Below are positions 54,027 to 64,000 of a DNA stretch of 64,000 nucleotides, piece after piece; positions within the stretch are counted from its first letter, which is position 1, and every line of letters begins with the position of its first letter. The stretch comes from Klebsiella quasipneumoniae subsp. quasipneumoniae (GTDB lineage Bacteria > Pseudomonadota > Gammaproteobacteria > Enterobacterales > Enterobacteriaceae). Where the stretch lies: contig NZ_CP084876.1 of assembly GCF_020525925.1 (NCBI RefSeq), forward strand, positions 2,604,001 to 2,668,000, in the 5' to 3' direction. The notes beneath the pieces are model-generated. The model had not been told where the DNA came from. It saw only the letters and a list, made by a program, of their open reading frames with translations, and searched no databases. The translations under genes were made by a program, and so were the position numbers.

Positions 54027-54102
54027 AATGTTCTGATTGCCGCTTTACCAAGGGCAGCTTCCCCTGCCCTTATTCTCATCCCTCATGACCGGATCTTCAA
54101 TT

Positions 54103-54798
54103 ATGCAGTGTTATAAAGTGGCTTTTATCCTGAGCCTTCTCTTTTGCCCGTTCCTGGCGTCTGCCGCCGGGGTTGCCATTGCCGGCACACGTGTCATTTA
54201 TAATGAACAAAGTCATGAGGCAGACATCGCGGTAGAAAACACCAACTCTCACGATCCCGTGCTTATTCAGAGCTGGGTAGACGACCTGGCTGATAATAAT
54301 AAATCACCATTTATCGTCACCCCGCCATTGTTCCGTCTGGATGCCGGAGACAGCAACGATCTGCGCATACTATTAACCTCGCCGCAAATGCCCCATGACC
54401 GGGAGAGTTTGTTCACCCTAAACATCAAAGTGATCCCTGCCAATACCGCGCCGGCTGGCGAGAACATTCTGCAATTTGCTATTAAGAATCAACTGAAGCT
54501 AATTTATCGCCCGGCAGGGCTCCCTGGTTCGGCGCTTCAAGCGGCGCAGCACCTGCGCTGGCGCGTCAGCGGCAACCACCTGCAGGCGGATAATGCCTCC
54601 CCCTATTATGTGACTATTACCACGCTCACCTGCGCGGGCCAGAACCAGAAAACGCCGCTTGAGCACAGCGTGATTGCTCCTCACAGCCGTGAAGAGTATA
54701 CCCTTCCAGGCGAGGCCTGCGCCCACGAGGTGAGCTGGCGCATTCTGGATGACTTTGGCGCCGTGCAGTCGTTTAGCGCCCCCGTTTCGGCGCACTAG
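54103..54798 (+). CDS. Fimbrial periplasmic chaperone
   Basis: About 231 residues with signal peptide (ILSLLFCPFLASA). GVAIAGTRVIYNEQSHEADIAVEN is the first-strand signature of PapD-type chaperones and KNQLKLIYRPAGL the conserved lysine-tyrosine-arginine region. Donates a strand to pilin subunits for export through the usher. The C-terminal domain has a cysteine pair. Translation likely starts at 54103; ATG 54085 is an alternative. Confidence 0.88.
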   Translation: MQCYKVAFILSLLFCPFLASAAGVAIAGTRVIYNEQSHEADIAVENTNSHDPVLIQSWVDDLADNNKSPFIVTPPLFRLDAGDSNDLRILLTSPQMPHDRESLFTLNIKVIPANTAPAGENILQFAIKNQLKLIYRPAGLPGSALQAAQHLRWRVSGNHLQADNASPYYVTITTLTCAGQNQKTPLEHSVIAPHSREEYTLPGEACAHEVSWRILDDFGAVQSFSAPVSAH

Positions 54799-54813
54799 GC
54801 GTCTGATGTCGCC

Positions 54814-57326
<2,513 letters not shown>

Positions 57327-57339
<13 letters not shown>

Positions 57340-58331
57340 CTCTCCTGCGTCGGGTCGTTCTGACGCTGTTACTCGTCTTGTTACCGACCGCCAGCGGATG
57401 GGCCTGCTCTCCGGTGTTTGTCCGCGGCCAGGCCTCCACCCTTCGGCTGAACGTGGGGCAACTTACGGTGTCGCCTGACGCCAGACCGGGCACCCCGCTG
57501 TATCACAAAAGTTTCGCCTGGAACCGCCTTAGCGACGGCGGCGAACAGTGGATCCGTTGCGCGGACGACCCGCATGGGCTGTCGCCGCTGCTGCTGGACA
57601 GTCTGCTGTCCGGGGGGGCGACGCGACCGACGGTTTATCAAACTAATCTCGCTGGCATTGGCGTTCGCGTTGCGCTGCGCGCTATCGGCGGATATGGCGG
57701 CTTTCCTGACCGACCAACGCCGTCGCCATTTAGCCTGCGAGTGGACAATCCCGCCGCTTTACCCGATGCGGTGTGGAAACTGGGCTATTTCCGCCTGACG
57801 ATTGAGCTCATTAAAACCGGCTCTAAGACGACACCGGGCGAGCTTGAGTATCACAGCGAGCGCATTTTAATGGCGGAACATACCCCGCTGGCAGCCTTAG
57901 ACTTAACCGGCAGGGTCAACACCGCAGGGTGTTCTGTGAATGACGCCACGCCAGCGCTGATTAAGCTACCTGCAGCGATGCTTGATCGCTTCGGCGGCGT
58001 CGGCAAAACCACCGGCGATACCCCTTTCGCGCTACAACTGGATTGCAACAGCGCGGTCACGGTTTCTCTGCGTGTTGACGGCACGGAGCCCCTTACCGCC
58101 CGGGGGCATGGCGTTTTGCGCAATGACGCCACCGACGATCGGGCACAGGGTATCGGCGTGCAGTTGCTTTACCATCGTCAGCCGGTCGCGCTGAATCATG
58201 AGATGATGCTGGGCACCGCGAGCGCGGGTCAGTTTACTCTGCCGCTCACTGCCCGCTACTACCAAACACGTTCCCGGATCACCGCCGGGCAGGTGTCGGC
58301 CGTCGCGACCTATACCTTACATTATGACTAG
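57327..58331 (+). CDS. Two-domain fimbrial tip adhesin
   Basis: 334 residues. Signal peptide (LLLVLLPTASGWA), then a lectin-like N-terminal half of about 190 residues with few pilin motifs, and a C-terminal pilin domain (LDLTGRVNTAGCSVN, partner cysteine in LQLDCNS, end TYTLHYD). This layout is that of FimH-type adhesins. The N-terminal half is unlike FimH itself, so the receptor is unknown. Last gene of the operon. Confidence 0.88.
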
Positions 58332-58472
58332 GCGATGACGAACCGACGGATGAAGAGGATCAAGGAATTGCTCTGACCGGCGAATCGTAAGAGAATAGCG
58401 CCTACACGCGACGATCTGATTACACGGGAGTTCATCATCAGCCATTCTCGTCGATTCCCCTTAGCCAGCAAA

Positions 58473-59765
58473 GTGGCGCTGGCAGGCGCGGCGCTCATCG
58501 CCGCCGGCATGCTGTTCAGCTGCACCAGTAAGGCCCCGAAATCCCTCGTCACGCCGCCGAAGAGCGCGGCCGTTAAAGCCGGTCAGACGCACCGGGAGCC
58601 GGTACGCGGCGTCTGGCTCACCACCGTCTCGCGCCTTGACTGGCCGCCGGTCGGGTCGATTATCGCCAGTACGCCGGAAAGCCGCATCACGCAGCAGAAG
58701 CTGGCGCTGATCGCCAAACTCGATAATCTGCAGCGCCTGGGGATCAACACCGTCTTTTTCCAGGTGAAACCGGACGGTACGGCGCTCTGGCGGTCGGATA
58801 TTCTACCGTGGTCCGATATGCTGACCGGCAAAATCGGCGAATATCCCGGCTACGATCCGCTGCAGTTTATGCTGGATGAAGCGCACAAGCGCGGCATGAA
58901 GGTCCACGCGTGGTTTAACCCTTACCGCGTCTCGGTCAACACCAAACCGTCGACCATTGCCGAGCTGAATAACACCCTCACTCAGGTACCGGCCAGCGTG
59001 TTTGTCCTGCACCGTAACTGGATCCGCACCGCCAGCGACCGCTTTGTTCTCGACCCGGGTATTCCCGAAGCGCGTGACTGGATCACCAGCATCGTCGCTG
59101 AAGTGGTGCAGAACTACCCGATTGACGGCGTGCAGTTCGATGACTATTTCTACACCGAAACCGCCGCTTCCCCGCTTAACGACAACGAGACCTTCCGCCG
59201 TTACGGGCAGGGCTATGCCTCGAAGGGCGACTGGCGGCGGCATAACACTCAACAGCTTATTGCCCAGGTCTCCGCGACCATTAAAAAACTCAATCCGAAC
59301 GTCGAGTTTGGCGTAAGCCCGGCCGGGGTGTGGCGCAACCGCTCCCACGATCCAGCGGGGTCTGATACCCGTGGCGCGGCCGCCTATGATGAATCCTATG
59401 CCGATACCCGCAGCTGGGTGCAGCAGGGACTGCTCGACTACATCGCCCCGCAGATCTACTGGCCATTTGCCCGCGATGCGGCGCGTTATGATGTGCTGGC
59501 CAACTGGTGGGCCGAGGTGGTTAAGCCCACGCATACCCGGCTGTATATTGGCGTGGCGCTGTACAAGGTGGGTGAACCGTCCAAAAATGAGCCTGACTGG
59601 ACGGTGGATGGCGGCGTGCCGGAGCTGAAAAAGCAGCTCGATCTCAATGAGTCCCTGCCGCAGATCCAGGGCACCATCCTGTTCCGCGAAAACAACCTCA
59701 ATCAGCCGCAGACCCGCCAGGCGGTTAACTACCTGCGCAGCCGCTGGGGGCAGCCGCAGAGCTAA
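58473..59765 (+). CDS. digH: DigH (YddW) divisome glycosyl hydrolase lipoprotein
   Basis: 430 residues, closely following E. coli YddW/DigH: RGVWLTTVSRLDWPP, GINTVFFQVKPDGTALW, HKRGMKVHAWFNPYRVS, DGVQFDDYFY and ADTRSWVQQGLLDYIAPQIYWP. It is an outer-membrane lipoprotein that cleaves denuded septal peptidoglycan glycans. The lipobox LFSC follows a hydrophobic stretch. The GTG at 58473 would give a signal peptide lacking basic residues; the in-frame ISHSRRFPLASK upstream supplies them, but only ATC/ATT codons are available there, with GGGAG at 58426. An ATC start at 58437 is possible. Confidence 0.9.
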   Translation: MALAGAALIAAGMLFSCTSKAPKSLVTPPKSAAVKAGQTHREPVRGVWLTTVSRLDWPPVGSIIASTPESRITQQKLALIAKLDNLQRLGINTVFFQVKPDGTALWRSDILPWSDMLTGKIGEYPGYDPLQFMLDEAHKRGMKVHAWFNPYRVSVNTKPSTIAELNNTLTQVPASVFVLHRNWIRTASDRFVLDPGIPEARDWITSIVAEVVQNYPIDGVQFDDYFYTETAASPLNDNETFRRYGQGYASKGDWRRHNTQQLIAQVSATIKKLNPNVEFGVSPAGVWRNRSHDPAGSDTRGAAAYDESYADTRSWVQQGLLDYIAPQIYWPFARDAARYDVLANWWAEVVKPTHTRLYIGVALYKVGEPSKNEPDWTVDGGVPELKKQLDLNESLPQIQGTILFRENNLNQPQTRQAVNYLRSRWGQPQS

Positions 59766-59781
59766 CCGCCACTCGGCTTCG

Positions 59782-61104
59782 CTATCGCGCCTGCAGCCCT
59801 TGCTGCAGGCGGGCGTGCAGTTTCAGCATGTTCTCCGTGATCGCCCGCCAGACGTGGGCGGAAAAGTCCGCCGGCAGCGTCCGGCGGGCGCTTTCGATGG
59901 CCTGCGGCACGCGGTCGGCAAACTCGTCAAGGATCGCCAGCATCTGATCCCGGGGAAAGTTAACCGCTTTGGCGGTCGCCAGAAAATGACGCGGATAGAT
60001 GGCGTTAATCTCCGTTTTCCGCCCTCGGGTGGCGTTGAGCCCCATCGACAGCTTCAGGTCGCGCAGATGCAGTCCCGTCCCTCCCAGCACCGGAAATGCC
60101 GAAATAATGTCGTAGAACGGCGTGAGCCGATAGCTGCCGCCGGGCAGCAGAAAGAGCGAGAAATTCTTCGCATGCCCGTCCGTTGCCCCGGTTAGCCACT
60201 GGAACACCATGAACTTCATAAAGTCATAGCGATCTTTCAGGGCTTCACTGGAGCCCAGCAGAAAGGTCATGATCGCGGCGATACCCGGCCCGCCGTCAGA
60301 CTCGTATTTCATCGACGACGGGATGCCGAATGCCTGACACAGATCCTCTTGTGGCAGCCGCAGCAGCACGCGCCCCTCCTGCGCCCAGCGCCGGTCGAAG
60401 CGGGTCACCGCCAGCGCACGGATCCGCGGGGTGGTGATAATCTCCGCCTCCGGCACCGCCAGGCCCAACGCCCTGGCCAGCGCCAGGCACAGATATTCGT
60501 TATCCACGCTTTCACGCAGATCCAGCGTCGCATTGGGCTGTTTTATCTCGCCAATGGGCAGTTTAATGATATGGGTGGTCGGGGTGGTGCCCTGCGGAAT
60601 ACACCAGTGCTCGCCCATTCGCAGCAGCGCGGTTTTCTCCTGGGCGCCGGCCACCGAGATACGAAAATCGTCCTGGCCGGTCACCATCCCGAGCGGAATA
60701 TCCGACTGGTAGGCGGTCAGCAACGCGGTCAGTTGCGCCTCATCCAGCGTCTGCCAGCGCAACGCTGCAAGATGCGCCTCTTCTCCCGGCGGCAGCAGAG
60801 TCACCGCCCCTACGCTATCCCGGCCGACCTCGGCCAGCAGATCGAACGGCTGTTTCGAGCGCGCCTGATAGCGCCTGACGATCCGGTCGCGGACCTGTGG
60901 GCTGTCGGGCAACAGGTTATCAAAATAGTGATACACCGCGTCGGCGGTGATATTGCCATACTGCAGCGGCAGCGAGAGGGAGAGCGGCCTGGCGCGCGGG
61001 CTGCGCAACCACTCGTCATCATAGCGGAAACTGTGCGCCCCGTTGGCCTGGCGGGTTAAGGTTCCCACGCGCACATTGTTCATCCAGGTGGTGAGCGTCG
61101 CCAT
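59782..61104 (-). CDS. hipA: HipA serine/threonine kinase toxin
   Basis: 440 residues, same length as E. coli HipA and with matching positions: autophosphorylated S150 (FRIS), catalytic D309 (TDGHAKNF) and metal-binding D332 (FYDIIS). Positions altered in the high-persistence allele hipA7 of E. coli (G22, D291) are wild type here. HipA phosphorylates glutamyl-tRNA synthetase and arrests growth. Its start codon shares one base with the hipB stop (TAATG), so translation is coupled to the antitoxin. Confidence 0.93.
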   Translation of the reverse strand: MATLTTWMNNVRVGTLTRQANGAHSFRYDDEWLRSPRARPLSLSLPLQYGNITADAVYHYFDNLLPDSPQVRDRIVRRYQARSKQPFDLLAEVGRDSVGAVTLLPPGEEAHLAALRWQTLDEAQLTALLTAYQSDIPLGMVTGQDDFRISVAGAQEKTALLRMGEHWCIPQGTTPTTHIIKLPIGEIKQPNATLDLRESVDNEYLCLALARALGLAVPEAEIITTPRIRALAVTRFDRRWAQEGRVLLRLPQEDLCQAFGIPSSMKYESDGGPGIAAIMTFLLGSSEALKDRYDFMKFMVFQWLTGATDGHAKNFSLFLLPGGSYRLTPFYDIISAFPVLGGTGLHLRDLKLSMGLNATRGRKTEINAIYPRHFLATAKAVNFPRDQMLAILDEFADRVPQAIESARRTLPADFSAHVWRAITENMLKLHARLQQGLQAR

Positions 61105-61370
61105 TACCAGTCCAGATCTGTGGTGTTATCGGGGGCCGTCGCCGTCTCGGCCGGTTTGGCGTTCAGGGTCATCACCACCCCCAGCGACTGGAGGATCTTG
61201 AACAGGGTGGTCAAGGTGGTTTTGTCCGGGTGATTTTCAAAATTGGACAGCGTCGCCTGTTTAATGCCGATCCGGCTGGCCAGCGCCTCCTGAGTCCAGT
61301 GATTTTGCTGGCGCAGCAGTTTCAGGTAATTGGCCAGCTGAACGGGACTGTATATCTGCGGGGGATGCAT
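61104..61370 (-). CDS. hipB: HipB antitoxin
   Basis: 88 residues, equal in length to E. coli HipB. IYSPVQLANYLKLLRQQNHWTQEAL and RIGIKQATLSNFENHPD form the Xre-type HTH; the C-terminus ends in DLDW with the terminal Trp that acts as a degron and contact to HipA in the known protein. It binds four operators upstream and neutralises HipA. GAGGAA precedes the ATG. Confidence 0.93.
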   Translation of the reverse strand: MHPPQIYSPVQLANYLKLLRQQNHWTQEALASRIGIKQATLSNFENHPDKTTLTTLFKILQSLGVVMTLNAKPAETATAPDNTTDLDW

Positions 61371-61391
61371 CGCTTGTTCCTCACCATTGTT

Positions 61392-61493
61392 TATCCCCCT
61401 ATCGGGATAAATCTGCTTTTATACCCTACAGGGGATAATGTCAAGGTTATCCCCTAGTGGGGATAGGAGTATAATTATCCTTGTGTGGGGATA
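61392..61493. promoter_or_regulatory. Four HipB operators in exact 28-bp register
   Basis: TATCC-N8-GGATA boxes at 61392, 61420 (one mismatch, TATAC), 61448 and 61476, each 18 bases long and exactly 28 bases apart. The array lies directly upstream of hipB and covers its promoter. Confidence 0.9.
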
Positions 61494-61634
61494 AAACAGG
61501 AAGAATGGTGGCCGGAGACACCTTTACATGCCCGGTGGCGGCTGCGCCTTACCGGGTCTACGGGCTGTCTCTCCCCGCTCCGTAACGATCCAGGCCGGGC
61601 AAGCGCAGCGCCGCCCGGCAATGGGCAGCCGGAT

Positions 61635-61961
61635 TTAGCTGCCGCGGTAGGTCGACCACCCGCCCGGGGCTATCAGAAACGGCAGATGGAAATGGTCATC
61701 TGTCGCCTCGCCAATGACAAAATCAATCTGCGCCCGGGTAAAAACGCTCTCGCGCCCGATGCGGGCAAACCACGCCCCCGTTTCCGCGGTTAAGCAGTAG
61801 CGCCCCGCCGGCAGCGGCGCGGCGCTGAAGGTGGCGATACGCCCCTGGGCGTTAGTTACCAGGTTCGCCAGCGTCTCGCCCTCCCGGCTCAGGCTGACCG
61901 TCACGCCTTCCGCCGGCGTGCCGGTGGAAATATCCAGAATATGGGTGCTCAGGGTACTCAT
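61635..61961 (-). CDS. hpxT: 5-hydroxyisourate hydrolase
   Basis: 108 residues, transthyretin-like. LSTHILDISTGTPAEGV carries the first active-site His, and the C-terminus ends in the diagnostic Y-R-G-S. It converts 5-hydroxyisourate to OHCU in urate breakdown. It overlaps hpxQ by four bases. Third gene of hpxPQT as known from K. pneumoniae. Confidence 0.92.
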   Translation of the reverse strand: MSTLSTHILDISTGTPAEGVTVSLSREGETLANLVTNAQGRIATFSAAPLPAGRYCLTAETGAWFARIGRESVFTRAQIDFVIGEATDDHFHLPFLIAPGGWSTYRGS

Positions 61962-62458
61962 TCGCCAATCGCTCCTTCCAGTCTTAACATCGTAATTTCC
62001 CGCAGCTGGGCAAGCGCCTCAGCCCCTTCTTCGTCGGCGGTATGCTGCAGCCGGCGCGTCAGCGCCTGCAGCATCTCTTCGCCGCTGCGCCCTTTGGCGC
62101 GGATTAAAAACACCCGGCCAAAACGAGCCTCGTAGCGGGCATTCCCCTCCCGCAGGGCCTGCGCCAGCTTTTCATTATCGCTGTCCACCGCCGACTGCTC
62201 CTGGCGCGACATCGTCGCATGCGCCTGGCTGCCGGTCGGTTTTTCGCCGATCCGCGGATGGGCGCTGAGCGCAGCGTTCAGATCGTTCTCCCCCCAGTCG
62301 GCCATCGCTTCCCGGGCGACCTGCAGCAGCGCTTCACGGCAGGCGAAGGGTCGCAAGCTCACCAGCGTATCGCTCCAGGCCGGGATCGCCACGCAGGGGG
62401 CCAGCAGCGCCACTGCCTCATCATGACTCAGACGGTTAAACTGTCTCAGCGCGATCAT
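61958..62458 (-). CDS. hpxQ: OHCU decarboxylase
   Basis: 166 residues. HPRIGEKP has the catalytic His, followed by SRQEQSAV and a FGRVFLIRAKGRS strand, all typical of 2-oxo-4-hydroxy-4-carboxy-5-ureidoimidazoline decarboxylases (UraD type). Product is S-allantoin. It overlaps the permease gene end by 23 bases, indicating coupled translation. Confidence 0.92.
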   Translation of the reverse strand: MIALRQFNRLSHDEAVALLAPCVAIPAWSDTLVSLRPFACREALLQVAREAMADWGENDLNAALSAHPRIGEKPTGSQAHATMSRQEQSAVDSDNEKLAQALREGNARYEARFGRVFLIRAKGRSGEEMLQALTRRLQHTADEEGAEALAQLREITMLRLEGAIGE

Positions 62459-63815
62459 CCTGACTCCTTATCGTTTTCGTCGCCGCCTGCTCCTGCGGCA
62501 GAACAAGGTTCAGCGCTATCGCCACCAGCCCACCGCTGGTGGCCGCCGAACCGAACAGATCGCCGACCATCGGCGGAAAATGGCTGAGAAACGCCGGCAC
62601 CGACTCCACGCCAAGGCCCGCGCCAAACGCCAGACCAACGATCAGCACATCGCGTCGGGTGAGCGGGTTCTGGGTAATGATCCGGATCCCGGCCGCCACC
62701 ACACAGCCAAACATCACCATCGTGGCGCCCCCCAGCACCGGCGCCGGGATCTGCCGCAGCAGTTCGCCCACCGGCGGGAACAGCCCAAGCAGGATCAGAA
62801 TCACGCCAATGTAGCGCCCGACATAGCGGCTGGCCACCCCGGTCATCTGGATCACGCCGTTGTTCTGCGCGAAAGTCGTGTTCGGAAAGGCGCTGAGCAT
62901 CGCGGCCACCATGCAGCTGACGCCGTCCGCCAGGATACCGCCCTTCAACCGGTTGCGGAAAGCGCGATCGTCAACAGACTGTTGCGAAATCAGCGAGTTG
63001 GCCGTCAGATCGCCCACCGCCTCCAGAATACAGACCAGCGACACCAGCGCCACCGGCAGAAAAATCGCGCTGTTAAACTGAAAACCGAACGGAAACAGCG
63101 TCGGCAGGCGAAACAGGGTGTCGCCCAGGCTGTGAAGGTGGAACTGACCGCTCAGCCCTGCCGCCACACAGCCCACGGCAATGCCCACCACCACCGAGGA
63201 GAGCCGCAGCCAGCGGTTTTTGGCGCAGCTCAGCAGAACGATAACGCCAAGGGTACCCGCCCCGAGCGCGATATTGCTCATGCTGGCGAAATCCTGCGCC
63301 TTTTCTCCACCGCACCAGTTAATGACGCTGACCTTGATCAGGCTGATGCCGATCAGCGCAATCACGCTGCCGGTAATGATGGGGGTAAAGATTTTCTTCA
63401 GCGGTTCAATAAAGCGGCTGACAATCACCGGCACCAGGGCGGCGACAAAGTTAACGCCAAACAGCATCGCCATAATATCCTGTGGCCCGCCGCCCTGCGC
63501 TTTCACCCACATCCCTCCGGCTACCGCCACGCCAAGAAAGGCGAAGCTGGTGCCCTGCATGCAGATCATCCCGGCGCCAATGCCCCAGACCCGGTTGGAC
63601 TGCAAAAAGGTACCGATACCCGAGGCCAGCAGCGACATACTGATGAGATACGGCAGCCAGTCGCCAAGTCCGAGGGTGGCGCCGATAATCAGCGGCGGCG
63701 TGATGATCCCCACCAGACCCGCCAGCACATGCTGGAGGGCGCTAAAAAAGGCCGCAAACGGTGGGATCCGCTGTTCAAGGCCGTAAAGCAGGCCGCTGTG
63801 ATGTTCGTCAGACAT
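62436..63815 (-). CDS. hpxP: NCS2 purine/urate permease
   Basis: About 459 residues with some twelve to fourteen membrane spans. The nucleobase-ascorbate transporter signature appears as QNNGVIQMTGVASRYVG. In the K. pneumoniae hpx system the permease leads the hpxPQT operon. ATG 63815 with GGGAT upstream is chosen. A plus-strand open frame of 416 codons lies opposite and is a G+C-driven shadow. Confidence 0.9.
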   Translation of the reverse strand: MSDEHHSGLLYGLEQRIPPFAAFFSALQHVLAGLVGIITPPLIIGATLGLGDWLPYLISMSLLASGIGTFLQSNRVWGIGAGMICMQGTSFAFLGVAVAGGMWVKAQGGGPQDIMAMLFGVNFVAALVPVIVSRFIEPLKKIFTPIITGSVIALIGISLIKVSVINWCGGEKAQDFASMSNIALGAGTLGVIVLLSCAKNRWLRLSSVVVGIAVGCVAAGLSGQFHLHSLGDTLFRLPTLFPFGFQFNSAIFLPVALVSLVCILEAVGDLTANSLISQQSVDDRAFRNRLKGGILADGVSCMVAAMLSAFPNTTFAQNNGVIQMTGVASRYVGRYIGVILILLGLFPPVGELLRQIPAPVLGGATMVMFGCVVAAGIRIITQNPLTRRDVLIVGLAFGAGLGVESVPAFLSHFPPMVGDLFGSAATSGGLVAIALNLVLPQEQAATKTIRSQDDRAETV

Positions 63816-63852
63816 GGTGTTATCCCGTAGCAAAGAGAAGTGCAAGAGCTTC

Positions 63853-63868
63853 TGCACAAAGCAGGCCA
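63853..63868 (-). promoter_or_regulatory. Sigma54-type -24/-12 promoter of hpxPQT
   Basis: The minus strand reads TGGCCTGCTTTGTGCA: GG and GC separated by exactly ten bases, near-consensus TGGCAC-N5-TTGCA. It is about 38 bases before the hpxP start. hpxPQT in K. pneumoniae is reported to be sigma54- and NtrC-dependent. Left of it no NtrC site could be pinned down before the window ends. Confidence 0.7.
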
Positions 63869-64000
63869 GAGACGACCAACGCGAACGAATAAATTTATTA
63901 ATACTTTAAAATCATTTAGTTAAATCACTCCAGTCATGCCTCGCTCCCCACCGCTGCGGAACCAGAGTACTGAAACGATAGATTCTTAATGCAACATAAA

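Noticed and set aside
62580..63830. 416-codon open frame on the plus strand
   Set aside because: It lies antisense to the permease hpxP, is rich in His, Arg and Gln with no recognisable fold, and is the usual shadow of a G+C-rich membrane protein gene.

Overview
The window looks like chromosome of the Klebsiella pneumoniae complex. The evidence is gene content rather than a marker search: the hpxP-hpxQ-hpxT urate operon at the right end, a GH4 plus EIICB alpha-glucoside operon, a chaperone-usher fimbrial operon, hipBA, and a mostly G+C-rich background. One stretch (about 19.3-23.1 kb) is clearly A+T-richer and looks acquired. No rRNA, tRNA, CRISPR array, prophage or intact insertion sequence was seen.

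Left end (1-2.1 kb): the 3' end of an NAD-dependent epimerase gene, an unassigned small gene, a GNAT acetyltransferase and a decayed IS3-family transposase piece.

Sugar-acid island (2.2-18.8 kb): a GntR/FCD regulator with two winged-helix segments; a CitMHS transporter with an SDR; a beta-propeller lactonase; a long minus-strand run (isocitrate/tartrate-type dehydrogenase, Asp/Glu-racemase-like protein, amidohydrolase-2, aldarate-type MFS porter, a binding protein without signal peptide, an AcnA-like aconitase, LysR); and, divergently, otnK-otnC plus a second CitMHS transporter. Five promoter-proximal palindromes, TGCATTT-N10-AAATGCA, tie the parts together. My main hypothesis is that the beta-decarboxylating dehydrogenase feeds 3-oxo-tetronate straight to OtnK/OtnC, giving DHAP from a pentarate-like acid without LtnD or OtnI. 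Decayed IS3-family transposase pieces lie on both sides of this island.

Accessory metabolism (19.3-41 kb): an A+T-rich M20 amidohydrolase/MFS/LysR unit; an ICMT-like methyltransferase; a RidA, MetR-like, cystathionine-lyase-like, aminotransferase and HAAAP-permease cluster; a five-gene oxidoreductase operon (ABM-like, CMD, ChrR-like cupin, FAD amine oxidase-like, Zn-ADH) with a CMD remnant behind it and a divergent LysR; an alpha/beta hydrolase; and an HIBADH-family dehydrogenase, LysR and TauE exporter.

Right part (40.6-64 kb): GntR/UTRA with PTS EIICB and GH4 6-phospho-alpha-glucosidase; a sugar porter translationally coupled to an orphan EIIA; two small membrane proteins; a Fur-boxed IroE-like esterase; a PAS-GGDEF-EAL protein; a ParD-like/methionine aminopeptidase pair; the fimbrial operon; digH; hipBA with four operators at an exact 28-bp period; and hpxPQT behind a sigma54-type -24/-12 promoter.
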